The notes: generated by a model not told the origin, from the letters alone. A DNA stretch of 64,000 bases from Cordia subcordata (GCA_028554755.1 JAPTOF010000001.1:5748501-5812500), one strand, 5' to 3'; counted from the stretch's first letter, positions 16,201-26,060 are shown. Translations and numbers: made by a program.

Positions 16201-17009
16201 TATCATCCGCAGAACAATCAAAACGAAACACTCCTTCCCCTAGAATTGGCTCAAAAATCATATTCCCTGAACTCACATCAGAGGTCACTGTTGTCCCCTC
16301 ATCTCCAGCCATCTTAGACACTTGTAATCTTTCACCAATGAACCTTCTACTTAATCTCTTCTGCCTATGCACACCCAAATATATATCACAAACTTCTTGT
16401 CCCAAAACATTTAAAATCACAGATGATCAAAAAAAAGCAAGAACTAAACCAAGTATCATGCTATAAGCAGATGATCATATCACCAAGATTAACCAAGAAC
16501 TCATGCAAATTCCCAAAAATGGTGAAAGAAACACAAACTAAACAGACAATATCACTGCTGAAACTAAAAGGGTTACTTGATTTCTTAATTCTTGATATGA
16601 TTATTTATGAAATCTTCAAGACATCAGGCGATCATATCATCAAGAAAAACCAAGAACTCGAGCGAATACCCAAACATGGTTAAAGAAACACAAACTAAAT
16701 AAACACTATCACAGCTGAAACTAAAAGGGTTACTTGAGTTTTTCATTTCTTGATATGATTAATTATGAAATCTTCAAGACATGCATTAACTATACTACTC
16801 AAAAAATTACATGAGTATTAAAGAAATTACCTGATTGAATGAAACAAAAAGGTAGAGTAATGCAGTGACTTGAACTTGCTCAGTGAATCATCTGAAGCCT
16901 GATGATTGTAACAACAGCAACTAGTGGTGGTTGGTGACGTTAGAAAATAGCTAATAAGAGGTGTAGCCACGGCTTTATTAGTGTTACTTGTACATAGTGC
17001 TCTCTGCAT
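1292..17009 (-). CDS. HGL1: Heteroglycan glucosidase 1-like GH31 alpha-glucosidase, 23 coding exons
   Basis: This is a family GH31 alpha-glucosidase closely resembling plant HGL1 (Arabidopsis At3g23640), which hydrolyses alpha-glucosidic bonds in heteroglycans linked to starch turnover. Exons in transcript order: 16831-17009, 16067-16364, 15854-15922, 15612-15749, 15408-15525, 14250-14332, 13799-13894, 12912-13080, 12572-12714, 12407-12493, 11995-12180, 11421-11588, 9979-10099, 9821-9890, 8310-8397, 8097-8217, 5930-6123, 5735-5843, 5008-5163, 3455-3557, 2256-2429, 1619-1764, 1292-1485. All introns are GT/AG; the sum is 3210 nt, or 1069 residues. GH31 signatures are intact: WMDIDYMDG (Asp313, Asp315), the nucleophile motif GIWNDMNEP (Asp423) and WTGDN (Asp504, acid/base). 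A second in-frame start, MAGDEG at 16312, would give about 992 residues, which fits my memory of the Arabidopsis length. The upstream exon adds 77 Ser/Thr-rich residues of uncertain status. The gene itself is very secure; the first exon is less so. Confidence 0.95.
6124..8096 (-). other. Large intron 16 of the glucosidase gene
   Basis: This is the longest intron of the glucosidase gene, between the exon ending in LDEN and the exon beginning KAEGIIFEDD. It is AT-rich with scattered short open frames on both strands, none with a recognisable motif. I see no clear transposon ends or RNA gene in it. The donor (GTAAAC after the DEN codons) and acceptor (TATGCAG) are both standard. Confidence 0.7.
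8905..9320. repeat. MITE-like repeat with C-rich low-complexity core, in intron 14
   Basis: The left part carries several overlapping, partly palindromic GGAAAA/TTTTCC motifs, followed by a strongly C-rich tract at about 9080-9170 and then an AT-rich stretch ending with TTTTCCTG-like sequence. This arrangement resembles a repeat type often seen in dicot introns. I could not define exact terminal inverted repeats or a target-site duplication, so class and borders are uncertain. Confidence 0.4.
10600..10980 (-). mobile_element. 5'-truncated LINE 3' end inside intron 12 of the glucosidase gene
   Basis: On the minus strand, 10974-10768 encodes a peptide containing IIWTLWKERNWSTFEG, which matches the zinc-binding region at the end of plant LINE reverse transcriptases (typically 'WxLWKERNxRxFEG'). 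It is followed by an untranslated tail and then a pyrimidine-rich tract on the plus strand at about 10615-10660, corresponding to the A-rich LINE tail. Only the last part of the element is present. It lies between glucosidase exons 12 and 13, in the same orientation as the gene. Confidence 0.75.
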
Positions 17010-17469
17010 TGGCTCATTAAGGCAACACTAAAGGCGGATAATTATCAAAGAAATGATAAAATTTTAATAATTAAAATAAAAAAAATGGATTGGAAAATGT
17101 TATCTTTAGTGATGAATTATTGTTGGGTGTTCTCAAGATTCTCACCGTTGGTAGCAGAGAGCTCGCGTGTAAAACGCGATGACACGGTAACACTGCTGAT
17201 TTAAAAGTCCCAAGTGGCATCTTTTTAATGTACACGTGTAGCTTTTTCTTACGTTGTGCTGTGCCGACAAAACTGAGCATTAATTTCAAAAGAATATCTA
17301 ATATTATTACTTATTTTTAAATTAGTCCCTATAATTTAATAAGTTTAAATTAATTTTTAATATTTCACATATGCAATTAAATTAGTCCTTTAAATTTTCA
17401 AAATATTCATATTAATTTACAAAATTTTACGAGTTTATCCAAATTAACCTCCAAAATAAATAATATGCA
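17010..17469. other. Upstream region of the glucosidase gene
   Basis: This stretch lies 5' of the minus-strand glucosidase gene and should contain its promoter. It is very AT-rich, apart from a slightly GC-richer patch at about 17140-17280. I see no unambiguous TATA box at a defined distance, and no other gene. The conserved cystatin-type duplication begins near its right edge. Confidence 0.45.
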
Positions 17470-17902
17470 TGTTTTAAAATATTGACAACAATTTAGCATA
17501 GCCTCCCACTTTTAAGTAAAATCAATTCCTCTTTCACAAAAAAAATTCACTTAATTTTCATAACTTCAAGCCTTTGGTATCTATTTATCTTTTCATTGCC
17601 AATAGTTAAGTAAAGTGCCTCAACCATGCAGACATTTCTGTGACAAGGAATCCAACTATCTAAATTCACTTTGAATCAAATAACATCCCAAAAAGCTCCA
17701 AAATTCTTACATTTTCTCCCATATATATGACTAGATTTAATTTTTTCAGTTTCGATATATAAAATATTGAGCCACTTGCAAGGAAATCAATGTAACACAA
17801 CATCAAATTTACCATAACCGATTAAAGTTCGTTAACTGACGAAAGTAATTATAGTTCCAACCTTAATGGCGTACCATATTTCATAATCACTTAATTTCAA
17901 GT

Positions 17903-18695
17903 AGGGACAGACCTAGGATAAGGTATTAGGAGGGCCAAATAGGAAACACAGAGAAAAGGGATCTTAATAAAACATAGAGAAAAATTGAAGAGTATTAGGA
18001 GCAGTAACTAAGTTATTACTCTAGTAAAATTGAAGAAAGTAGAGACCAAAAAGAGTTGTTAATCAATATCCTAATCCACAATCAAGATCCAAGATTAAAA
18101 AATGTTCTTACTTTTTACTCCAATTTGAAAAATGGCAAAAAAAATTATGTAGAGTGGGAAAGAAAGGAGATCTTACGTGTCATCTAAAAAAAGATAGCAG
18201 AGTTCTACTTTCTGATGATTGTTCAACTGAAATTACAAAAACCCTTACCTTATGATAAATAGAGGGTACAATCAATGCTCCCTCTTCTTTGTGAATTCGT
18301 TTTCGATTAATACAATCTCGAGGAGAAGAACCTCCCCTTCCACAAAAAGAAAAAAAAAAACTAAAATTTCAAAAACCAAAAATGAAGAAGATAAATACGA
18401 AAGATTAATTGTAAAGAGATTAATTTACAGAAATAAAATAAGTTACCATTCATTAAATTAATTTTTCATTCTAAACAAATGATTATCAAATCAATTATAT
18501 GCTCATTTATTGCTTAGATTTCATGTGCTTGATTTTCAACTTTCAAAAATAAAACATCATTACCAATTCTTAAAGTAATTTGTCGTGCATGTTTTGTGCT
18601 TTCTCTAAAATTTGTACACAAGTTTATCTAATAACAAAAAGAGAGGGGGGAGAGAAGGGCCAAGGCCCCTTCTAAAGTATGTATAGTTTCGTCCC
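17903..18695. mobile_element. hAT-like non-autonomous insertion with 8-bp target-site duplication
   Basis: A 793-bp segment is flanked on both sides by TTTCAAGT (17895-17902 and 18696-18703). It begins AGGGACAGACCTAGG and ends TTTCGTCCC, so the termini are short imperfect inverted repeats sharing GGGAC. An 8-bp duplication and GC-rich ends in an AT-rich body fit a hAT-type element. The matching place in tandem copy B (about 21580-21590, 'gtttcaagtatc') lacks the segment, so it is an empty site. No transposase is visible inside; an open frame at about 18252-18461 is Lys-rich and unrecognised. Confidence 0.75.
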
Positions 18696-18758
18696 TTTCA
18701 AGTGTCAACCATAAATAACATTAGTTCCACCAAAGACAAAACTATAATATTTCCACAA

Positions 18759-19122
18759 ATGGCACACAACTCCTTTCTTCATTTTTTGATCCTAACTCTT
18801 TTCTTCTCCAGCATTTTTGGCTCCTCTTACATATTATTGGTTTGAATGTGACGAGTGGAAGGCAATAAGAGCCCCAATCGACCAGTACATGATAAAGCTT
18901 GAAAAGTTCACCACAAAAGAACACAACAAGAATGCAAGTTCCAAGTTACATTTTGAAAAAGTGGTTATAGGGGAGATGCAAGACTCTACTATTAGTCGTC
19001 CCTATAAACTTGTCATTGATGCAACGGACGGTACGACTAAACATCAATACCAGGCAGAGGTTTTGAAATTCTCTCAAGTAGTACCCTTGACTCTTGTATC
19101 ATTTAAACAGATTGCGAAGTGA
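18759..19122 (+). pseudogene. Phytocystatin-like gene, copy A, frameshifted after the signal peptide
   Basis: The ATG at 18759 begins a hydrophobic signal-peptide-like leader (MAHNSFLHFLILTLFFSS) that runs into a TGA after about 28 codons. The cystatin-like part continues in another frame up to TGA at 19120-19122, so an indel near 18830-18850 separates leader and mature part. The mature frame shows a DEWKAI start, the helix-like segment KEHNKNASSKL, FEKVV, KLVIDATDGTTKHQYQAEV and a VSFKQI end, all as in secreted plant cystatins. The inhibitory QxVxG loop is replaced by QDSTISR and the PW motif of the second loop is absent. By family knowledge it should not inhibit papain-like proteases. A functional short protein without the leader cannot be excluded, but no good in-frame ATG is present upstream. 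Confidence 0.7.
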
Positions 19123-20039
19123 GCTAAAAAATGTACTAATATTTTTTTTTTCTAAGTAAATAGTAAAAGATTTGAAGTTTCACTCCCTTTTGCTTTCAAT
19201 TTTGAAATTATATATCCCATACCTATAACTCTAATTTTCTTCGCTACTTGTATATAGATTTTGGATTTAGCTTAACAGATTAGATGTTATGTTTTTTGCC
19301 TTTTCAAGTAAAGGTGCCAAAAAGAATAAAAGGAGAAAGAATATCATATAAATCCCTCCTATACAATCTCCATTGCCACAAAAGAAAAAAAAAACATAAT
19401 TAAAAAAATTGAAACAATTAAGATCCATACTAGTATAGATGAATGTAAAACGACTCTGCGAATTTGACGAATTTCTTAGAATCCTATTTTTGAGATCATC
19501 CTGATTAACTAGTTTTTTCTTTAGATCAAGTGCGAAAATATGTTAGTTAGGGTTTTATTAGGCCTCAAAAGCTCAAAAGCAGGGGGGGGTGGTTCTCGAC
19601 GAGTGATGTAAATTTGCCACTCAATGGTAATGGATTTGCAGTGGAAAGCATTCAATCTCTATTTAGAGGCCGATCATTGATGCATAAGAATTAAACACGA
19701 GAGGGGGATGGATTAGTGACGAAAAATATATTTGAAATTAATATTTTAAAATAGGAATCAAATTGAGACGAAAATCATCTGTCACTAAATTAGAGACAAA
19801 TGTATTTGCTTCTATTTAGTATGGTCCATCTCTAAATTTATAAAATTAAAAAAGTAAAATATGTTAATAATTTTAATTCAAGATAATTAATTCCAACTAT
19901 TACAACATATACTTGTCCCACATTAAAAAAAAAAATCTCAAAATTTAAGTCCATCATATAAGGTCCTAGTCCACCCCTCATATCGACCAATTGGTTTTTA
20001 TGAGAGAATCCCAGAAATTTTTAACATAATAGTAGAGCT

Positions 20040-21080
20040 GGGCTTTTGATTCGATTCTTTGTGCATCTGCCCATGTGTGACTCGTTAAAAACTCGTTTAT
20101 CATGCACAATTTTTGTTCCTGATCGTATGTCTATGTGCTTTTAGTTCATCCAAAGTTAGTTTATTATGCACATCCGTTCATTTAGTGGTCCATCTCTACA
20201 AGCAACTCACGTGTGACCAATCTAAAACTCATTTATCTTACACATCCGTTCACATGGTGGACTATTCCTACAAGTAACCCACCAAAAAGATGACCATCCC
20301 TATAAGCAACGCATCAAAGTTGCATCTAATCATCTATTCTTGGTCGCCTGTCCATGTGCTTTTAATTCAAAAAGCTCATTTATTATGCATATCCATTCAT
20401 GTGGCAACTTATCCCTACAAGCAACCCGCCAATGTTGCACCTGATCATCTATATCTGGTCATTTGTTCACGTGTTTTTGGTTCGCAGAAAGCTCATTTAT
20501 AATGTACATCTATTCATGTGGTAGCCCATCCTCCAAGCAACCCACCAAAGTTGCATCTCATTTGTTCGTGATCGTTTTTCATGCTTTTGGTTTAGTCCTT
20601 CGTGCATCTATCTACGTGTGATCCATCCAAAGCTCATTTATTGTACAAATCCATTCACATAGTGATCTATTCCTGCAAACAAGACACCAAAGTTGTATCT
20701 CATCTGTTTTTGCCCGTGATGACCTATCCCTACAAATGGCTACCAAAGCTACATCTTAACGGTCCAAAGTAGTGCATCTGTCCACATTTGACCCAAAGAA
20801 AACTCGTTTACCGCGTACATCGGTTCACATAGTGACCTATTTCTGTAAGCATGCACCAAAGTTGCATCTTATTTGCTCCTCACCATGGTGCCTTAGCCCT
20901 ACAAGCAACCTATCGAAGCTACATCTTAGCTATCCAAAATGGTGCAAGCACTAGTTTAGGTCACACAACTATCCAAATTTAACCCATCCATTAAAGTGTT
21001 CTAACATGACCATCCAAGTTTAACCATCCATCAAAGTGTTCTAGCCTTATGACCATTCAAGTTCAATACATCCATCAAAG
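20040..21080. repeat. Degenerate tandem repeat between the two cystatin copies
   Basis: A phrase of the type 'ctcattTATnatgcacatccgttcaca.. .gtgacctatccctacaagcaacccaccaaagttgcatct' recurs at least seven times. The 'ctcatttat' anchors lie near 20094, 20158, 20230, 20380, 20492, 20634 and 20802. Spacings vary (about 65-170 bp), so the units are heavily diverged and partly deleted. The end (20960-21080) carries three shorter units of the type 'gaccatccaagtttaa.ccatccatcaaagtg'. No coding potential is apparent. It sits in the interval between tandem copies A and B. Confidence 0.75.
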
Positions 21081-21169
21081 TGACCAATTGACCAATTAAT
21101 TTTTATGATGAAATTTCAAGAATTTTTAACACGAAGTTTCAAATAATCCCTAAATAGTATTATGAATTT

Positions 21170-22395
21170 TTTAAAATATTGGGACCAATTTAACATCACC
21201 TCCCATTATTAAGTAAAGTCAATTCTTCTCTCACAATGAAATTACTTAACTTTTATGGAACATTTTTTTAGATATATATGTAACTCCAAGCAGTTGGTAT
21301 GTATTTATTCTTCACTACCAATAGTTAAGTGCAGCGCCTGAAGCAAGTGGACACAGAATCTAACCATTTAAATTCACTTTGAATGAATTATTACCTTCCC
21401 AAAAAGCTACAGAATTTCTTACATTGTTCACGTAAGCATCACTAGCTTCAATTTTATCAGTTTCTGTATTAAAGATTGAGGCACTCACAAAGAATTGAAT
21501 GTAACACAACATCCAATTCATTATAACAGATCAAAAATTTATTATAATTTCAACCTATACAGTATACTATATTTTACAATCAGTTTCAAGTATCAACTAT
21601 AAATAATACCTGTCCCAACAAAGACAAATCTCCATATTTCCACAAATGGCACACAATTCCTCTCTTCATTTTGTGATTCTAACTCTTTTCTTCTCCTGCG
21701 TTTTTGGTTCTTCTCTTGCATTTTCATCAACCCACGGTGAATGGTGGGAAATAAAAAACCCAAACTAGCCGTATCTAATAATGATTGGAAAATTCGCCAT
21801 TAAAGAACACAACAAGAATGCAACAAGAAGCTAGAATTTGAGAAAATAGTCAAAGGAGAGATGCAAGACTTTATTGGGCGTACCTAAAAACTTGTCATTG
21901 ATGCAAAGGACGGTAAAGCTAAGCAGAAGTACCAGGCAAAAGTTCTGGACATGTATCAAACAGCACCGTTGACTCTTGTATCATTCAAACAAATTTCAAA
22001 ATGAACAAAAAAACAAAAGTACTATATACTTTTTTCTAAGAGTAAAAGGTTTGAAATTTCATTTTCTTTCAATTTCACTTTCGACTTTCTTTTCTACCTC
22101 TAGATAGATTTTCGTATTTTCCCGAATAGATTTGGTATCTATTGCCTTTCCAATAAAGTGCAACAAATGAGTTAAAAGGAGAGAATAAAAGAATTGTATA
22201 ATCTTTATTGCCACAAAAGCAAAAAACATCATTAAAAAATAATGAGAATTAAGATCCATACTAGTGTAGATAAATGTTAAATGGCTTTTCAGATATAATG
22301 AATTTCTTGAATCCTATTTTTGAGATTATCGTGATTTTTTTTTCTTTAAATCAATTGTAAAAACACGTCATTTAGAGTTTTATTGTTAGGCCTTA
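21170..22395 (+). repeat. Copy B of the cystatin tandem duplication
   Basis: This segment matches 17470-19575 block by block on both sides of the gene, without the hAT-like insertion. The level of divergence visible by eye (frequent substitutions and small indels) shows that the duplication is not recent. Confidence 0.85.
21646..22004 (+). pseudogene. Phytocystatin-like gene, copy B, with several disabling changes
   Basis: The ATG at 21646 starts a secretory leader (MAHNSSLHFVILTLFFSC) followed in frame by HGEWWEIKNPN, the expected start of a mature plant cystatin, and then a TAG stop. Beyond it the reading frame resumes with IGKFAIKEHNKNA, a frameshift within the following codons, KLEFEKIVKGEMQ, another stop inside the segment before KLVIDAKDG, and an end of type PLTLVSFKQISK before TGA at 22002. 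The loop reads QDFIG, closer to QxVxG than copy A but still altered. Two in-frame stops and a frameshift make this a clear pseudogene. Unlike copy A it keeps the leader and mature N-terminus in one frame, so copy B shows what the ancestor looked like at that point. Confidence 0.85.
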
Positions 22396-22399
22396 TAAG

Positions 22400-23480
22400 C
22401 TAGAAAAACTACTAAAAAAAAATACGATGAGTAATGAAAATTAAAGACAGAAAAAATCCATCAGTAAATGGAGGCAGATTTGCTTTCCTCTAAGCAAATA
22501 TCTGAAAGACTAATAAATCCTACAAAACTTAAGCCAAATTACTAACCTTAAGCCTCGCTCTCATATTTCCCACTGTACAGTATCTTTTTTAAAGTCATTA
22601 AGTTATTTTTTCTCTGTTGTGTCTAGCCTCTAGGGAGTGACATGTCTATCTCTGATGTAATCTTGTCGATAACTACCGCCAACTGCTACCAGCTGCTCAG
22701 CGGCGTGGACGTGTCTCGACTATTTTTTCGACTATTAAAATTATATCTCTTCAGCCCTATGATATTGAAGAGACCTCTCACTTTGCTAAGTTTTCTTGAA
22801 TGGGGACATGATTGTTTAGGGATCATGGCCTTGTGGTATGTGTTCATGGTTCTTCCCTTTTGAACGGTCCTTTTTTCTTTTTTTTTTTTAATCAAGATGG
22901 GGATCAATTTACGATGGCTTGCTGTACTGTTGATGCTGACGTGGTGCCTTCGATAAAAGATGGAGGTGCTGCGCATCCTTCGTCTAGTGGGGTTACCTTT
23001 TATGCAAAACCTATGTGGTTTGCTGGGGCCTGTGTTTGCTTCCATCGCTCCTTCTCAATTAAGAGGAAATGTCTACTGGGTTTGCCTACTGTTCCAACGA
23101 AGCTTCAGAGGTGTCATGTTGATTTGGTACTGACAAGGTCTAAGTGTGTACCAAGAGGTTCTTTCTCTCACGCAATTTCGCCCGCCCCTTTCATTTCCGT
23201 GCATGAGGAAATGGGATTCGAACTCATGATTGTATATTGGATAATTCTGGTCAAAATTTGGTACATTGTTGATGCAAATTTTCTTTTTGGTGATTCATAA
23301 CCATATTAGGCCACTCCTCGTAAACTAGTTATCGTTGCAAATGATGAGCATCTCTGTCTCGCCAGAGTTTGAACTCGAGTCGATTGTTAAGCTTGAAGCA
23401 TTTCAACAAGAAGCATAGTAGAAAGAATGTGTGTGTATATATACAACACACACACACACACACATATATATATATTATTT
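22400..23480. other. Intergenic stretch with an unidentified GC-richer segment
   Basis: Between about 22640 and 23300 the composition is richer in G+C than the surroundings and there are longer open frames on the plus strand (22642-22863 and 22812-23300, 162 codons), interrupted by a T-run at about 22876-22890. The translations match nothing I recognise. The mixture of open frames and shifts suggests a decayed gene or transposon coding fragment rather than a working gene. Confidence 0.35.
23428..23476. repeat. Compound GT/TA/CA/TA microsatellite
   Basis: A GT run is followed by TATATA, then about ten CA units, then TATATATA. The alternating purine-pyrimidine runs make it a typical length-variable simple repeat. 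Confidence 0.9.
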
Positions 23481-23880
23481 GCATAAACAATTCGAAATTG
23501 AAATATTTTAAATTTTCTTTTACTTTATGGTCACAAATTATACATCTCGTACCGATATCACCAACTTTCTTTAATTTTTTGCCATATATAATGTTTAAGC
23601 GTTTTTTCGCTAATTTTTTTTCCAACAAAAACTAAAAGGAGAAAGAATAAAGAATTTGACGTAAAACGTCTTGTCTAATTTCTATGGTTACAATTTTTTT
23701 ATTATGCTTTTGTTTTTGTAACCATAGAAATTTTTTTGTTGAAAAAAAAATCCCAATGGTTACAAAAATAAAAACATAGTTAGAAAAATCGAAAAGAATA
23801 AGATTCATAATATTGTGATATATGTTTTTCTCGTTTTAGTTTGATTGATTCTTTTTGGTAAGTTTGTATAGGTGATAAAG
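23480..23880 (+). repeat. Partial third copy of the cystatin 3' flank
   Basis: Phrases such as 'aaaggagaaagaata', 'ggttacaaaaataaaaacatagttagaaaaatcgaaa' and 'aataagattcata' follow the order of the region 3' of cystatin copies A (19290-19450) and B (22170-22270). No cystatin coding sequence is recognisable in front of it. It also contains a hairpin: 17 bases at 23677-23693 are the exact inverse complement of 23716-23732. Confidence 0.5.
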
Positions 23881-24181
23881 ATGAAGAAAATTCATTGTCT
23901 TGCACTTTCACGTTATTTATTTATAATATGAAATCAAGTGATCTGTTTTGTGAAAAACAAGCAGTAAGTCTATTAATTGTTTATTTCATTGCTAAGTGAA
24001 AAATTATTCAAGAATGAGAATCAGTGTTGCTTAGAATATTTTCCATCTTGACTTGTTGATGTTACCACGTCTAAATTATTCTACTATTACAGACATACTA
24101 TAATTAAATTTTACTTGAAAAAGAATCCCAGTCTATTATCAAATGAAAAAGAGTCCAAAAATTTCACTAACTTCCCGTGAA

Positions 24182-24560
24182 TTTTTTTTTTTTTTTGGGT
24201 ATCAGAAAAGAGTAATATTATTAAAACATAAAACAGTATATAACAAGCTAGCCAATACCAGAGTTAGCGAATACAAAGATACATTATAAGAACCCTGAAT
24301 AGGAACATCTACCCAATTAGTAAGAAGATGACCAAAAAGAATGTTCTTTGCCAACTAGTTTGCAATCCCATTAGCGTTTCTTGATACGTGGGAGACACCT
24401 TAATTGCTTCCTCTAGAAAGCAAAACGTGCGCATCTCACACAAGACGCTAACCATCCAGCATAACGTCGAAACATTGGTAATATTTCGAACAAGAATAAA
24501 GTTATCAAAGTCAACAATGCCATTGTCATGGCCACACTCGCCATGAAATTTTAAGAATAT
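24182..24560 (-). mobile_element. 5'-truncated LINE 3' end, RNase H-like remnant
   Basis: A plus-strand T-run at 24182-24196 corresponds to the poly(A) tail of a minus-strand element. Reading the minus strand gives the piece GVSHVSRNANGIAN, a stop where Trp is expected, then LAKNILFGHLLTNWVD. This resembles the end of the RNase H domain of plant LINEs (type 'H.PREAN..A..LAK.G'). The element is incomplete and decayed. Confidence 0.7.
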
Positions 24561-24947
24561 TCACTTCCTCCTATGTTTGAACTTTTAATTTAGGGCACTT
24601 AGGCCTTTATTGTTCCCAAATCACTACAAAAATAAAATAAAATAAAATAAAAGTAACGTAAAATCCCATTTTGCCATCATTAAATGTCTCATACAACAAG
24701 AGGAAAATAAAAGGAGAAAAATATTAAATGAACACTCAAAATATAAACTTAAACCCTCGATAATTGCATAATGAAAGAAACATAAAATATAAAAGAACAT
24801 AAAATTCTTTACATATAAAATTTATTCCTTCTATCTACTTCAATCTAGTCGAAAGCAGAAGCCGGAAACTTTTCCCACCTTCGATGAATGCTAAATACCT
24901 GTGCTTCAATGTCGTTAGATGTCGATCCCTTGATCTGTTGTGTTATG

Positions 24948-25709
24948 GGCATGTTCGATAAAATTAGTTGTTAGAGTAATTGATAGCTTTTGAGTATCAG
25001 ATGGTGGTTTGAGTAGTTACTATCTATTATATTTTAACTGTTTGCGAATAACTGATTAGTTAGTGGATTGAATAATATGTGTTTGATAAAATTAATTGAC
25101 AAATGCAAAATGATATAAAAAGTCATTGATATTATTACGTTGTTATGTTATGGTAACTATAATTATTATCACTATAATTGAAATAAGATAATTTATTCCA
25201 TAATTAGATATATGTTTCTTATAATAATATTTAATTATTAAAGTATGACAAAATTACTTTTGATAAATTAATTTTATTAATATTATAAAAATAGTTATTA
25301 TTATAGAAATATTTTTTAATTGATCAAAAAATTATTTTGTTCAAGAAAATTTTGTCAAGAAAATTAATAAATGGACGAATAAGTATATTTTGATATGGAC
25401 GGAATTTAAAATTGATTTTTATGTTATTTTAGATTTATATTTGTGAGAGAAAATATGAAAATGTAAAAAGAGATTGCATAGTAGGTAGAATTGCCAAAAA
25501 ATGTTGAAGAGAGTGTAAGATTGCCAAAATAAAAAATGAAACACTAACTATTACCTGAAACGTTAAAAATATTAACGTTTCAGAAACATTACTTTAAACA
25601 CTATTTTAACGAAAAACATTACCTAAAACACTACTTTATTAGAAAAGGTAGTGTTTTGACTTGGTCAAAATACTAAACATTAGTTGAAACGCTATTGTTG
25701 AACATGGCT
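24948..25709. mobile_element. Non-autonomous hAT-like/MITE repeat, copy 1
   Basis: This segment of about 760 bp corresponds in order to 60244-61004. Shared phrases include 'ttcgataaaatta', 'ttagagtaa.tgata', 'ataagataat.tattccataattagata' and a right end of type 'gaaacgctattgttgaacatg'. The ends are imperfect inverted repeats (GGGCATGTTCGATAA on the left, AGCCATGTTCAACAA read inward from the right). No coding capacity is seen. Confidence 0.65.
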
Positions 25710-25821
25710 TAAATCAATAGCTATGATTACTCTATAAGTTGTTTATTCAAAAGAAAATCATATTTAAAATAAAATCGCTTTGCCCTCAATTTTACGGGCG
25801 AGCCTCAGCATCGATGCTATT

Positions 25822-26060
25822 GTTTTTTTTTTAATCACAAAAAGAAAAATTTATTAATAAGCAAAATTACTAACCAACATTAGTAGTTTCAAATATACAA
25901 TATAGAGCATTGCAAAGCCCCGTAGGAGGGCACTGACCTAATTATCCGGAAGAGTTCCAAGTTTGACATTTCCCGCTAACCAATTCGCTACCCCATTAGC
26001 AACCCTTGGTACATGAGAAATGGTCCACGCACTCTCCAGTTTTGAAAAGAACAATTTTCC
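25822..26060 (-). mobile_element. Second 5'-truncated LINE 3' end
   Basis: The minus strand translates to TISHVPRVANGVANWLAGN followed by KLGTLPDN, a stop, and a short tail. A T-run at 25822-25832 on the plus strand marks the poly(A) end. It is clearly a relative of the fragment at 24182-24560 (both have ISHV.R.ANG.AN.LA.N), but retains the Trp codon that the other has lost. Confidence 0.7.

Larger units (their letters stand above)
17470..19575 (+). repeat. Copy A of a tandem duplication around a cystatin-like gene
   Basis: The stretch aligns in order with about 21170-22395 (copy B). Shared blocks run from a 'cctcccac/attattaagtaaa' phrase, through 'aatagttaagt', 'aaattcactttgaat', 'aatgtaacacaacatc' and the cystatin reading frame, to 'aagatccatactagt.tagat' and a final 'gttttatt.ttaggcct'. 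The only large difference is an insertion in copy A at 17903-18695. This is therefore a segmental tandem duplication of roughly 1.2-1.3 kb that includes the gene and both flanks. Confidence 0.85.

Noticed and set aside
18817..19122. A functional 101-residue cystatin starting within the leader
   Set aside because: The frame has no ATG at that point (the codon is TTG), and the true ATG at 18759 is out of frame with the mature part, so I call it a pseudogene.
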